Shown: positions 1-8,735 of the stretch, one piece after another
How the letters are laid out: each line of letters opens with the position of its first letter
How positions within the stretch are numbered: position 1 is the stretch's first letter
Assembly (NCBI GenBank): GCA_963765815.1
Contig: CAVXXT010000007.1
Coordinates: 310,001-374,000, forward strand
DNA length: 64,000 nucleotides
DNA from: DATLNF01 sp963765815
Lineage (GTDB): Bacteria; Actinomycetota; Actinomycetes; BP-191
Direction of reading: 5' to 3'
Translations under genes and position numbers: made by a program
Notes under the pieces: generated by a model
What the model saw: the letters and a program-made list of their open reading frames with translations, nothing else
Told to the model about the DNA's origin: nothing
Databases searched by the model: none

Positions 1-1684
1 CGAGGAACGCGGCCGGATCGGCGTCGCGCGCTCCGAGCGCGCGCAGCAGCTCGACGGCCTCGGGCCGGCGCGCGACGTCCGGGTGCAGCCGACGCACCTC
101 GAGCCCGGCGGCTTCGACCGCCTCGTCGACGTCGTCGTCGCCCGGCAGCAGCAGGTCGCGCGCCCCGACGACGACGCTGCCGTCGGCGAGCGGCAGGGGC
201 AGCGCGCGGAGCGCGTCGCGGTCGGGTGCGGTGGCCAGCGCCGCGACGACGTCGCCCCACCAGGCGGGCGGCGCGTCGACCGCGCCGAGCAGGTCGACGA
301 CGTCGGCGGTGTCGAGCAGCCGGGTGCCGAGAGACACCAGCGCGGCCTGCCGCCGGCCACCCGCGACGTGCGAAGGGTCGATCAGCCGTGGCAGGTGCGG
401 CGCGAGCAGGGAGGTCATGACCACGGAGGCAGCGCCCAGGTCGAGCACCTGCGCCTCGTCGGGTCGAAGCCGAAGGTCGGCGTCGGCGGCGGAGCCGAGG
501 AAGCGCGTCCGCGGGAGCAGCTCGCCCAGCCGCTCGCGCAGCCCCAGGTCGACCGGACCGGCTGGCAGCGACCCGGGCAGCAGGTCGACCACGTCCGGAC
601 CAGCGGTCAGGTCGGCGAGGAAGTCGGCGTAGGCCCGCGCGGCGTGGCCGACGACCGCGTCCGTCACCGACGACGCGACGACGTGCCGGCGCCCGATGTC
701 GAGCGGCAGGGAGGCAGACAGCAGCAGCGGCACGTCGACGACGTCGTCGAGCGGCTGCGGCGCGCGCAGCCGGCGATCGCCGTCGTACGGCACGACCCGC
801 CCCTCGACGACCTGACCGGCCCAGGTGACCGACCACCCGGGCCGCTCCCGCTCCTCCGTCGGCCGCTCGGCGAGGAGGTCGGCGTCGAGGACACCGCTCG
901 TGCTCCGCACCCGCCACGACGTCGTCACGCCGGTGTCGTCGATCTCGACGTCGCCGCCGTCGCGTCGCGCGAGCACCCGTCGCGTGGCGACGTCGCCGTC
1001 GACCGTGAGCTCGTCGAGGCCGCCGAGGAAGAGCAGCACCAGCGGGTCGAGCCCGTCGAGCAGCTCGGTGACCTTCTCGACCGCCGACGTGTCGCGCAGC
1101 GGCAGCCGGACGACCGTCGCCGCGCCGCCGTCGAGCAGCCGGCGTACGACGGGGTCGGTGTCGTCGGCCGGCCACGGCAGGCGCATGACCGGGACCGCTC
1201 CGTCGCGACGGCCGAGCTCCGCGGCCACCTCCGGCACCGTGGCGAGCAGCTCGGCAGCGCGCTCGCGCGACCACTGCACCCCGCCGGTCGACGCGTGCAC
1301 CGACGGCCGATCCGACACGGACAGGACCGCAGCGAAGCCCACGCCGTACCGACCGACGTCGTCGGCGCCCTTGGTCGACACCCGGCGGTGCGACAGCGCC
1401 TCGACGCCGGCCGCGTCGAGCGGCGCGCCGGGGTTGGCGGCGTACAGGACGTCACCGGCGAGGTGCAGGTGCAGGCGCCCCGGTACGCCGGTGCGGCGGG
1501 CTGCGTCGGCGGCGTTCTGCGCCAGCTCGACGACGAGGCGGTCCTGGTAGGCGCTGCGCGCGGCGTCGTCCTCGGCGTTGGCGTCCTCGCGCAGGCGGAT
1601 CGGGCTGGCGGTCCACGTCGCGAGCACCCGCTCGCGCAGTGACCCGGTGTGGAACGGGTCTGGGCCGGACGGGTCTGGCGGCAC
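1..1684 (-). CDS. Sacsin N-terminal/Hsp90-type ATP-binding protein (3' end outside window)
   Basis: The reverse-strand frame stays open from about 1684 to the window edge, so the C-terminus is missing. The N-terminal part reads RLREDANAEDD then LVVELAQNAADAARR and later VGRYGVGFAAVLSVSD. This is the E-x-x-x-N-A-x-D-A helix and the G-x-G-F lid of a GHKL ATPase, as in Hsp90 and sacsin N-terminal domains. Actinobacteria commonly carry this gene beside DUF3027, which is exactly its upstream neighbour. I chose GTG at 1684. An in-frame CTG at 1699 would overlap the neighbour's TGA as CTGA and is a real alternative. A chaperone-like ATPase role is inferred from the fold only. Confidence 0.75.
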   Translation of the reverse strand, partial: MPPDPSGPDPFHTGSLRERVLATWTASPIRLREDANAEDDAARSAYQDRLVVELAQNAADAARRTGVPGRLHLHLAGDVLYAANPGAPLDAAGVEALSHRRVSTKGADDVGRYGVGFAAVLSVSDRPSVHASTGGVQWSRERAAELLATVPEVAAELGRRDGAVPVMRLPWPADDTDPVVRRLLDGGAATVVRLPLRDTSAVEKVTELLDGLDPLVLLFLGGLDELTVDGDVATRRVLARRDGGDVEIDDTGVTTSWRVRSTSGVLDADLLAERPTEERERPGWSVTWAGQVVEGRVVPYDGDRRLRAPQPLDDVVDVPLLLSASLPLDIGRRHVVASSVTDAVVGHAARAYADFLADLTAGPDVVDLLPGSLPAGPVDLGLRERLGELLPRTRFLGSAADADLRLRPDEAQVLDLGAASVVMTSLLAPHLPRLIDPSHVAGGRRQAALVSLGTRLLDTADVVDLLGAVDAPPAWWGDVVAALATAPDRDALRALPLPLADGSVVVGARDLLLPGDDDVDEAVEAAGLEVRRLHPDVARRPEAVELLRALGARDADPAAFL

Positions 1685-1695
1685 GTCCTGAGGGG

Positions 1696-2625
1696 TCAGG
1701 CGTCGACCGGCGCGGGCTCGTCGACCGCGACGTCGGCAGAGTCGTCGGCCGGCTGCTCGGTCGGCTCGGTCCCGTCGGACGCCGACTCGTCGGTCATCGC
1801 GTAGTCGGCCGACCCGTCGAGCTCGGCCGGCGACTCGACGTCGTCCTCCGCAGTGGCGGCCGCCGGCTCGTCGTCGAGCACCTCGAAGGTGAACTCGTCG
1901 ATCAGCGCCGGCGCCGGGCCGATCTCGGCGACCAGCGCGCTGCCCTCGGAGTGCGCGCCGCATCCGTGGTCGACGGCGACCACGCGACCGTCGTCGGGAG
2001 AGAACTCGTTGGCGCAGCCGCCGAAGCCCTGACCGAGGCCACCGGCCAGCGGGACGAAGAATCCGCACGACGCGCAGTGCGCCGGCGCCTGCCGGGCGTG
2101 CGGGCTGTCCGGTCCGGCGTCGCCCTCGTACCAGCGCTCGGCCGCCTCGGTGCGCCCCTCCTGCGACAGCACGCGCGGCCGGCCGAGGCCCCACTCGATG
2201 AGCGGCGCGTCGGAGAGCGCGTCCTCGAGCGCGAGCGCCAGACGGTCGTCGTCCGGAGCCGCCGGCAGCAGGTCGCCGACCCCGAGGTCGCCGGGACGCA
2301 GGCGCTCGGCCCACGGCACCCACGGCGGCGGGGTGAGGGCGTCGGGTCCGGGCACGCGGAAGACGTCGTTGACGGTGACGTCCTTCGCGCGCGAAGCGCG
2401 CACGACCTGGACTCCCCAGCGCCAGCCGGAGTAGCCCTCGTCGTGGCACTCGAAGAGGTGGGTGAGGACCCGCTCGCCGTCGACCTCGACGCCGACGTGC
2501 GCGCCGACCGACGCCTCGCCGACCTCCTCGATCGCGACCGCGCGGGCCAGGTCCTCGGCGGCCACGCAGACGGTGTCCGGGGCGTGCCGGGCGGCCGCGG
2601 GCGCCTCGAGGAGAGTGGTCGTCAC
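1696..2625 (-). CDS. DUF3027 family protein
   Basis: A 309-residue protein starting at GTG 2625 (VTTTLLEAP). Longer in-frame starts would run into the divergent MFS gene and add an unlikely Arg-rich leader. The central part has the conserved pattern W-G-V-Q-V-V-R-A-S-R-A-K-D-V-T-V-N-D. A later segment carries CASC, GGCAN and DHGCGAHSE, which look like metal-binding cysteines and histidines. The last about 60 residues are acidic and low complexity. This matches the actinobacterial DUF3027 family; its function is unknown. The ATPase gene follows 11 nt downstream, so the two are probably co-transcribed. Confidence 0.8.
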   Translation of the reverse strand: MTTTLLEAPAAARHAPDTVCVAAEDLARAVAIEEVGEASVGAHVGVEVDGERVLTHLFECHDEGYSGWRWGVQVVRASRAKDVTVNDVFRVPGPDALTPPPWVPWAERLRPGDLGVGDLLPAAPDDDRLALALEDALSDAPLIEWGLGRPRVLSQEGRTEAAERWYEGDAGPDSPHARQAPAHCASCGFFVPLAGGLGQGFGGCANEFSPDDGRVVAVDHGCGAHSEGSALVAEIGPAPALIDEFTFEVLDDEPAAATAEDDVESPAELDGSADYAMTDESASDGTEPTEQPADDSADVAVDEPAPVDA

Positions 2626-2668
2626 CCCCACATCATCGCAGGCTTCCGGAGCCCGGCCGCGCCCCGGC

Positions 2669-3904
2669 ATGATGAGCCGCATCGTGAGGGGTCGCCGCAC
2701 CACCGCCGCCGGACCGGACCGGACCCGCGCGCGGCCGCTCCCCTGGCATCGCGGCGGCTTCGTGCCGCTGGTGCGGGTGCACGCGACGCACACCGCCGGC
2801 GACGCGCTGATCGCTGTCTCCCTCGCCGGATCGCTCTTCTTCTCCGTGCCGGTCGGCGAGGCCCGCGGCAAGGTCGCGCTCTACCTGCTGACGTCGATGG
2901 CGCCGTTCGCGGTGATCGCGCCGGTGATCGGCCCGCTGCTCGACCGCGTGCGCAGCGGCCGGCGCAGCGCGCTCGCCGTCTCGCTCCTCTCGCGCGGCGT
3001 GCTCGCCTGGTTCATGGCCGGCAGCCGCACCCTCACGCTCTACCCGCTGGCCTTCGGGGTGCTGGTCCTGTCGAAGGGGTACGGCGTCGCGCGCAGCGCC
3101 GCCGTACCGCGACTGCTGCCCGAGGACCTGTCGCTGGTGGAGGCCAACGCGCGGCTCACCGCCACCGGCATCGTGACCGGCGCGGCGGCCGCCGGCGTCG
3201 GGGCGTCGGTCGTCGCGCTGTCCAGCCCGGCCTGGTCGCTGCGCGTCGCGACGGTCGTCTTCGTGATCGGCGCGGTCTTCGCGATGCGGCTCCCGGCCGC
3301 GGTCAACAGCCCGGCCGCCGCGCGGCACGGCCTTCCCGCGCCGGCCGGCCCGGTGCACCTCGGCCCGCACCTGCGCGACGCCCTCGTGGCGACGGTGTCG
3401 CTGCGCGCGCTCACCGGCTACCTCACGATGTTCCTCGCGTTCCTCCTCCGCTCGGAGGGCGGCGGTACGACGGCCCTCGGCGTGGTCATCGCTGCCGGCG
3501 CGACCGGCAGCATGATCGGCACCGGCATCGGCGCCGGGCTGCGCGGCCGGGCCCCGGAGACCCTGCTCACCGCGTCCCTCGCCGTCGCGACGACCGGGTG
3601 CGCGGTCGCGGCCTGGCAGTTCTCGCTCACGACCGCGGCAGCCGCCGCCCTGTGCAGCGGAATGGCCGCGTCACTGGGCAAGCTCTCGCTCGACGCGATG
3701 CTCCAGCGCGACGTCGACGACGACGTACGCGGTCAGGTGTTCGCCCGGTCGGAGACCGCGCTGCAGCTGGCCTGGGTGGTCGGCGGAGCGGTCGGCATCG
3801 CGCTCCCGCTTCGCGGCGGACTGGGGCTCGGTCTCGCCGCCGCGGGGATGGCGGCGGCGACCGCCAGCTCGATCACCGCCGCCCGACGGGCCGAGCGCAG
3901 GTAG
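2669..3904 (+). CDS. MFS transporter
   Basis: A 411-residue integral membrane protein with about 12 hydrophobic segments. The loop GPLLDRVRSGRRSALAVS after the second helix is the usual MFS motif A position (G-x-x-x-D-R-x-x-x-R-R). The first 30 residues are Arg-rich and cytosolic. ATGs lie at 2669 and 2672 and a GTG at 2684; I took the first. It is divergent from the DUF3027 gene with about 40 nt between starts. Substrate cannot be read from sequence. In related actinobacteria an MFS gene sits here between DUF3027 and the mqn genes, so the context is conserved rather than diagnostic. Confidence 0.8.
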   Translation: MMSRIVRGRRTTAAGPDRTRARPLPWHRGGFVPLVRVHATHTAGDALIAVSLAGSLFFSVPVGEARGKVALYLLTSMAPFAVIAPVIGPLLDRVRSGRRSALAVSLLSRGVLAWFMAGSRTLTLYPLAFGVLVLSKGYGVARSAAVPRLLPEDLSLVEANARLTATGIVTGAAAAGVGASVVALSSPAWSLRVATVVFVIGAVFAMRLPAAVNSPAAARHGLPAPAGPVHLGPHLRDALVATVSLRALTGYLTMFLAFLLRSEGGGTTALGVVIAAGATGSMIGTGIGAGLRGRAPETLLTASLAVATTGCAVAAWQFSLTTAAAAALCSGMAASLGKLSLDAMLQRDVDDDVRGQVFARSETALQLAWVVGGAVGIALPLRGGLGLGLAAAGMAAATASSITAARRAERR

Positions 3905-3913
3905 CCTCGCCCT

Positions 3914-4780
3914 ATGGATGCGGCCTGGGCGTGGCGGGTGCTGGGCGTGCCACCGGGCTCCTCCCCCGACGCGTGCCGCTCCGCGTTCCGCGCCGCCGCG
4001 CAGCTGATGCACCCGGATCGCGTCGCCGACCTGCCCGACGACGTGCGGGCCGAGGCGCACCGGCGGATGGCCGAGCTGGCCGAGGCCTACCGCGTGTGCG
4101 GCCGGACGTCGGCGGGCGAGCGGCCGCGCCGGGCGCGCCACGATGCGACCGGACCGCTCGAGCCGGCGGGCGACCTGGCCGCGGATCTGCTCGCCGACGC
4201 GCTCGCCGCGACGGCGCCACGCGACGTGGTGCAGACCCTCGAGCACGTCGCCGACGGCTGGCCGGGCACCGCGGAGGGTGACCGAGCTCGTGCCCTGCTG
4301 GTGACGTCGGAGGCCGCGCGCAACGCGCTGTCCGCCCGCGAGCGCGCGCGACACCTCGTCCTCGTGGTCGACGAGAGCGCGCGCGAGCAGGCGTGGGACT
4401 CGCTGAGCGGACGCGAGGAGCTGGCCATCGCCCAGGTCGTCTACGCGCACCCTGCGGTGTCCGCGACGCTCCGAGCGAGGGCACGCGCCCGGCTGGCCGA
4501 GCTCGACGACTGGGGATCGCTCGGCGACGACGACGACCCCGACGTACGTCGTACTGCACGGGCCCATCTGCTCGTCCGCGAAGCTGCCGCGTTGGTGGAG
4601 CGCGCGACGTGGCTCAGCCGTCGAGAGCGGGCGGCGTTCGACGAGGACCTCGCCGCGTGGCGGTCCCGCGCGGACGACTGCCGCGCCGAGCAGCTCGACC
4701 TCGACCTGCGCGCACACCTCGACGACGCGGAGCAGGCCATCCGCGCCGCGCTGTCACCGGCCCGGGCCGGCCGCGCATGA
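3914..4780 (+). CDS. J-domain (DnaJ-like) protein
   Basis: A 288-residue protein. Residues 6-60 resemble a J domain: WAWRVLGVPPGSSPDACRSAFR, then the HPD tripeptide at residues 33-35, then a helix ending LAEAYRVC. The rest is helical, rich in Ala, Arg and Asp, with no recognised substrate-binding domain or zinc finger, so it is not DnaJ itself. It could recruit an Hsp70, but the partner is unknown. Its TGA overlaps the ATG of mqnB (ATGA at 4777-4780), so the two are translationally coupled. Confidence 0.65.
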   Translation: MDAAWAWRVLGVPPGSSPDACRSAFRAAAQLMHPDRVADLPDDVRAEAHRRMAELAEAYRVCGRTSAGERPRRARHDATGPLEPAGDLAADLLADALAATAPRDVVQTLEHVADGWPGTAEGDRARALLVTSEAARNALSARERARHLVLVVDESAREQAWDSLSGREELAIAQVVYAHPAVSATLRARARARLAELDDWGSLGDDDDPDVRRTARAHLLVREAAALVERATWLSRRERAAFDEDLAAWRSRADDCRAEQLDLDLRAHLDDAEQAIRAALSPARAGRA

Positions 4781-5484
4781 CGAAGGGGCTGACGGTCGTC
4801 GTCACCGCGGTCGACGTCGAACGCGACGCGGTCGCCGACGGCATCGGCGACCCGCACGAGATCCCGGTCGGCCCCTACCTGCGCAGCAAGCGGTGCGAGA
4901 CGGACGGCGACGACGTGCTGATCGTCGCCGGCGGCATCGGGCCCGCGGCAGCCGCGGCGGCGGCGGCGTACGTCGTCGGCAGCCACGACGTGACGACCCT
5001 GATCAGCATGGGGATCGCCGGCGCCTTCACCGGGTCGGCGCTGCCGATGGGCGGAGTCGCCGTCGCGTCGACGATCGTCGCGGCGGATCTCGGCGCGATG
5101 AGCCCGGAGCGGTTCCTCGACCTCAGCGCGATGGGGCTCGACGGCGGGGCTGCGGTGACGTGTGCCGCCGACCTGGTGGACATCGCGGTGCAGCGGGTGA
5201 CGGCCGCCGGCCTTCCGGTGGCGACCGGGCCGGTGCTGACGCTGTCGACGATGACCGGCACGTCGGAGCGCGCGGCGCAGCTGATGAGCGAGCACGGCGC
5301 GGTGGCCGAGGCGATGGAGGGCGCAGGGGTCGCGCACGTCGCAGCACTGCACCGCGTGCCGACGCTCGAGCTGCGCACGATCAGCAATCACGTCGGCGTA
5401 CGCGACCGAGAGTCGTGGGACATCCTCGCCGCGCTGACCAGCCTGACCACCGTCGCGCGCGCCGTCCTCGGGCCTGGGTGGTGA
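4777..5484 (+). CDS. mqnB: Futalosine hydrolase
   Basis: A 235-residue member of the nucleoside phosphorylase/MTA-nucleosidase fold. Visible family signatures are SMGIAGAFTGSALPMGGVAVAS, the acidic AVAEAMEGAGVAHVA segment (purine/ribose site) and LRTISNHVGVRDRESWDI. It cleaves futalosine to dehypoxanthine futalosine and hypoxanthine in the futalosine menaquinone pathway. The identification is secured by the next gene, mqnD, which starts inside its stop codon (GTGA). The start ATG 4777 overlaps the J-domain gene. Confidence 0.88.
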   Translation: MTKGLTVVVTAVDVERDAVADGIGDPHEIPVGPYLRSKRCETDGDDVLIVAGGIGPAAAAAAAAYVVGSHDVTTLISMGIAGAFTGSALPMGGVAVASTIVAADLGAMSPERFLDLSAMGLDGGAAVTCAADLVDIAVQRVTAAGLPVATGPVLTLSTMTGTSERAAQLMSEHGAVAEAMEGAGVAHVAALHRVPTLELRTISNHVGVRDRESWDILAALTSLTTVARAVLGPGW

Positions 5485-6302
5485 CCGCACCGCTGCGGGT
5501 CGGGATCTCGCCGTGCCCCAACGACACATTCGTGTTCCACGCGCTGGCCCACGGGCTCGTCGACGGGCCGGAGATCGAGATCGTCTTCGCCGACATCGAC
5601 GAGCTGAACTCGCTCGCCGCTGCCGGATCGCTCGACGTCGTGAAGGTGTCGTACGCCGCGCTGCCGTGGCTGCTGTCCGACCACGTGCTGCTGAGGTCCG
5701 GCGGAGCGGTCGGCCGCGGCGTGGGGCCGCTGGTGCTGACCGCGGCGCCGTCGTCGCCGGCCGACCTGGTCGGCGCGCGGGTCGCGGTGCCGGGTGAGCG
5801 GACCACGGCGTACCTGCTCCTGCGCCTGTGGGACCCCGGGTTCGGGTCGGTCGAGGTGATGCCCTTCGACCGGATCATGCCGGCGGTGCGCGACGGATCG
5901 GTCGACGCGGGGCTGGTCATCCACGAGTCGCGGTTCACCTACGGCGACTACGGGCTGCACCAGGTCGCCGACCTCGGGCAGTGGTGGGAGTCGGTCACGT
6001 CGCTGCCGCTGCCGCTGCCGCTCGGCGCGATCGTCGCGCGGCGCTCACTGGGTGACTCGGTGATCGCGGCCGTCGAGGGCGGCGTACGCCGGTCGGTCGA
6101 CCACGCGTGGGCGCATCCCGCGCACAGCCGCGAGTGGGTCCTCGCGCACAGCCAGGAGCTCGCGCCGGACGTCGTCGACCAGCACATCGCGCTCTACGTG
6201 AACGCGTTCACCGCCGACCTCGGCGACGAGGGCCTGACCGCCGCCCGCGAGCTCCTGTCCAGAGCAGCCTCAGCCGGCCTGGTCCCGCAAGTCGAGCTCT
6301 AA
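5481..6302 (+). CDS. mqnD: 1,4-dihydroxy-6-naphthoate synthase
   Basis: A 273-residue protein with GTG start at 5481, overlapping the mqnB stop. It opens with LRVGISPCPNDTFVFHALAHG, the N-terminal signature of MqnD (SPCPNDTF). The periplasmic-binding-like fold continues through DVVKVSYAALPWL and DAGLVIHESRFTYGDYGL. It converts cyclic dehypoxanthine futalosine to 1,4-dihydroxy-6-naphthoate. With mqnB this shows the genome makes menaquinone by the futalosine route. Its TAA at 6300-6302 overlaps the stop of the convergent cold-shock gene. Confidence 0.92.
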   Translation: MTAPLRVGISPCPNDTFVFHALAHGLVDGPEIEIVFADIDELNSLAAAGSLDVVKVSYAALPWLLSDHVLLRSGGAVGRGVGPLVLTAAPSSPADLVGARVAVPGERTTAYLLLRLWDPGFGSVEVMPFDRIMPAVRDGSVDAGLVIHESRFTYGDYGLHQVADLGQWWESVTSLPLPLPLGAIVARRSLGDSVIAAVEGGVRRSVDHAWAHPAHSREWVLAHSQELAPDVVDQHIALYVNAFTADLGDEGLTAARELLSRAASAGLVPQVEL

Positions 6303-6694
6303 GCCTCGATTTCGCGGGCGACGGCGTGGAGGACCTCGGCGATCTTCTTGGCCGACTTGCGCTCGGGGTGCTTCCCGCGGCGGTAGTCGCGCTGCACGGT
6401 GTCGAGCAGCTTGATCATGTCCTCGATCATGCCGTGCAGCTCCTCGGGCTCCCGGCGCGCGGCAGCGGTCGCGGCGCCGGCGAGCGAGGGCGCGTCCTCG
6501 AGGACCCGGACGGACAGCGCCTGCTCGCCGCGCTTGCCCTCGGCCACGCCGAACTCGACCCGCTGGCCGGGCTGGAGCGCCTCGACGCCGGTGGGCAGCG
6601 CGGAGGTGTGCACGAAGACGTCGCCGCCGTCGTCGCGGGAGAGGAAGCCGAAGCCCTTCTCCACGTCGAACCACTTGACCTTGCCGGTAGGCAC
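6299..6694 (-). CDS. Cold-shock domain protein with C-terminal extension
   Basis: A 131-residue protein. Residues 1-65 are a cold-shock domain with RNP motifs KGFGFLSR and DVFVHTSAL. They are followed by a helical, basic tail (KHPERKSAKKIAEVL) absent from minimal CspA proteins but typical of actinobacterial CspB-type proteins. I chose GTG 6694 (VPTGKVKWF) because AAGAGG lies 6 nt upstream and the family begins at this residue. An ATG five codons upstream is possible. It is likely an RNA chaperone. Confidence 0.85.
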   Translation of the reverse strand: MPTGKVKWFDVEKGFGFLSRDDGGDVFVHTSALPTGVEALQPGQRVEFGVAEGKRGEQALSVRVLEDAPSLAGAATAAARREPEELHGMIEDMIKLLDTVQRDYRRGKHPERKSAKKIAEVLHAVAREIEA

Positions 6695-6834
6695 GCCGGA
6701 CCTCTTCATGTCGATGGAGCCGTCAGGGGCCAGCGCCGTAGGGCGGCAGGCATCCGCAAGGCTAGTCGGTCGCCTGCCGCGCAACGAATCAGTTCCGGCC
6801 GACGTCGGTGCCGACCGCGAGTAGCGTCGGGCGG

Positions 6835-8364
6835 GTGACCACCGTGGACCTGCTCGCCTCGGGGGACGAGCCGCAGCCGCGCCCGTCCCGGGGCCGCCCG
6901 ACGCTCCGCGCCTCCTCTGTCCTCATCGCGCTCGCCGTGGCGATCGCGCTGATCCTCACGACCGGGGTCACGGCCGTCGTACGCCTCTCCGGCGGCGGCC
7001 CGCAGCCGGAGGACGCGCTGCCGGCGTCGGCGTTCGCCTTCGCCAAGCTCGACCTCGATCCGCCGGCGTCGCAGAAGCTGGCCGTCCGCACACTCGCCCG
7101 GCACTTCCCCGACTCGCCCGGCGACGACCTGCGTGAGCTGCGCGACGCCGCCGCGAGCGAGCTGGTGGAGCCGCTCGGCCTGGACTTCGACACCGACGTC
7201 GAGCCGTGGCTCGGCGACCGCTACGCCGTCGCCGGGTTCGTGGTCGACGACGAGATGCACCCGGTCGCTGCCGTGCAGGTCAGCGACGAGTCAGCAGCGC
7301 GCGAGGCGATCGAGAAGGCTGACGTCGAGGGCGGCGTCGCGTTCCTCCGCGGGTACGCCGTCATCGCGGAGACCCAGGACATCGTCGATGCCGCCGTGCG
7401 CCAGGCACGAGAAACCCCGCTGGGGTCCGACCGCGGGTTCGCGCGCGACATCGCCGAGCTGTCCGGCGACCAGATCGCGATCGGCTGGGCCGACAACGAG
7501 CAGCTCTACGACCGGGTGTTCAGCGGCGTCGTCACCGAGCTGGAGATGGACGCGACGGCGCACGACCCGCGTGCGGGGATCAGCGGTCGCTCGGTGGTCG
7601 GGCTGCACGCGACGCGCCGCTACGTCGAGCTCGAGTCGATCTCCGTCGGCGCCGACGCCGGGCCGGCGGGTACGCCGGCCGACGTGTCGATGCTCACGGC
7701 GCTGCCGACCAGCACCACGGCGGCGGTGCTGCTGACCAACCCGGCGGCGTTGCGCGCGAGCAGTGCGGCGTACAGCGCGTTCGGCGCCATCGGCGGCGCC
7801 GGGCTGCTCGGGGTCGGCCTCGGCGCGTTCCCGGTCGACGACGGCTCGATGTCTGCTGTGTCGGACGCGCTGGAGCCGCTCGACCAGGAGCTGGAGACGG
7901 ATCTGCTGCCGCTGCTGCGCGGCACGACGGCGCTCGTGCTCGGCCCGCTGCCCGGCGGCGCCAGCAGCCGCGGCGACGTGTCCCTCATGCTGGTCGCCGA
8001 CGTCGCCGCACCCGGCAACGCCGAGGTGCCGCTGCTGCGCGTGCGTGACGCCTTGCGCAAGGCCGGGCTCACCGCCGACGTCGCGATCCGCGGCGGACGT
8101 GTCTACGCGGCCACCGGATCGGCGTACGTCGAGGGACTCGGCGATGCCGGCCACCTCGGCGACAGCGAGCTGTTCCGGGACGCGATGGGCTCGATGTCCG
8201 GCGACGTGAGCATCGCGGCGTACGTCGACATCGCCTCGATCGCGCGGACGCAGCCGGACTTCCCGCGCGGGCTCGCGCCCGTGCAGGCGGTCGGCCTGAC
8301 GTCGTCGCGCGACGGCTCGACCTCGACGGTGCGGCTGCGCGTCGTCATCGGCGCAGCGGGGTAG
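6835..8364 (+). CDS. DUF3352 domain membrane-anchored protein
   Basis: A 509-residue protein. A single hydrophobic helix at about residues 29-49 (SSVLIALAVAIALILTTGV) is followed by a long extracytoplasmic domain. The pattern LPASAFAFAKLDLDPPASQK and the repeated LxxxLPxxTxAxxLL elements match DUF3352, a family of surface-exposed proteins of unknown function common in actinobacteria. Start is GTG 6835; an upstream in-frame GTG at 6808 would add nine residues. The topology predicts an N-in, C-out anchored protein. Confidence 0.75.
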   Translation: MTTVDLLASGDEPQPRPSRGRPTLRASSVLIALAVAIALILTTGVTAVVRLSGGGPQPEDALPASAFAFAKLDLDPPASQKLAVRTLARHFPDSPGDDLRELRDAAASELVEPLGLDFDTDVEPWLGDRYAVAGFVVDDEMHPVAAVQVSDESAAREAIEKADVEGGVAFLRGYAVIAETQDIVDAAVRQARETPLGSDRGFARDIAELSGDQIAIGWADNEQLYDRVFSGVVTELEMDATAHDPRAGISGRSVVGLHATRRYVELESISVGADAGPAGTPADVSMLTALPTSTTAAVLLTNPAALRASSAAYSAFGAIGGAGLLGVGLGAFPVDDGSMSAVSDALEPLDQELETDLLPLLRGTTALVLGPLPGGASSRGDVSLMLVADVAAPGNAEVPLLRVRDALRKAGLTADVAIRGGRVYAATGSAYVEGLGDAGHLGDSELFRDAMGSMSGDVSIAAYVDIASIARTQPDFPRGLAPVQAVGLTSSRDGSTSTVRLRVVIGAAG

Positions 8365-8400
8365 GGGTCCGGTGTTGCCCCTGACCCGAGGAGACCGACC

Positions 8401-8616
8401 ATGTCGCAGTCCGACTTCCGTGACCCCGGTGCCCGCCGCGAGGCCGAGCGCGCCGCGACCCGCGACGAGGCGGTGACCGGCCCCGACGCCGGACCCGTCG
8501 ACGACGTCGAGGGCATGGCGGCCGCCGACGGCCTGACCGCGTCGCCCGAGGTCGCCGAGCACTACCGCGAGATGACCGAGACCGGCGCGAGCATCAAGGG
8601 CGAGGGCGAGATCTAG
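8401..8616 (+). CDS. Small acidic hypothetical protein
   Basis: A 71-residue, Glu/Asp/Ala-rich, probably disordered protein (MSQSDFRDPGARREAERAA). A good ribosome binding site (GAGGAGA) lies just upstream of ATG 8401, and the third-position GC is high like its neighbours. No domain recognised. It follows the DUF3352 gene by 36 nt in the same direction and may be its last operon member. Confidence 0.6.
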   Translation: MSQSDFRDPGARREAERAATRDEAVTGPDAGPVDDVEGMAAADGLTASPEVAEHYREMTETGASIKGEGEI

Positions 8617-8735
8617 CCTCGGCTCCGCACTTCACCGGCGACCCGCCGCGCATGTCGGCGCGAAGCGCGGAGGTGAACGCGCCGTCAGCCGGAGTAGCGT
8701 CCGCGCGGTCGGCGTACGACGGCGCGGAGGTGCGG

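Noticed and set aside
83..1642. Long plus-strand frame over the first gene
   Set aside because: The opposite strand encodes a recognisable GHKL ATPase; the plus frame is low-complexity Arg/Gly/Val.
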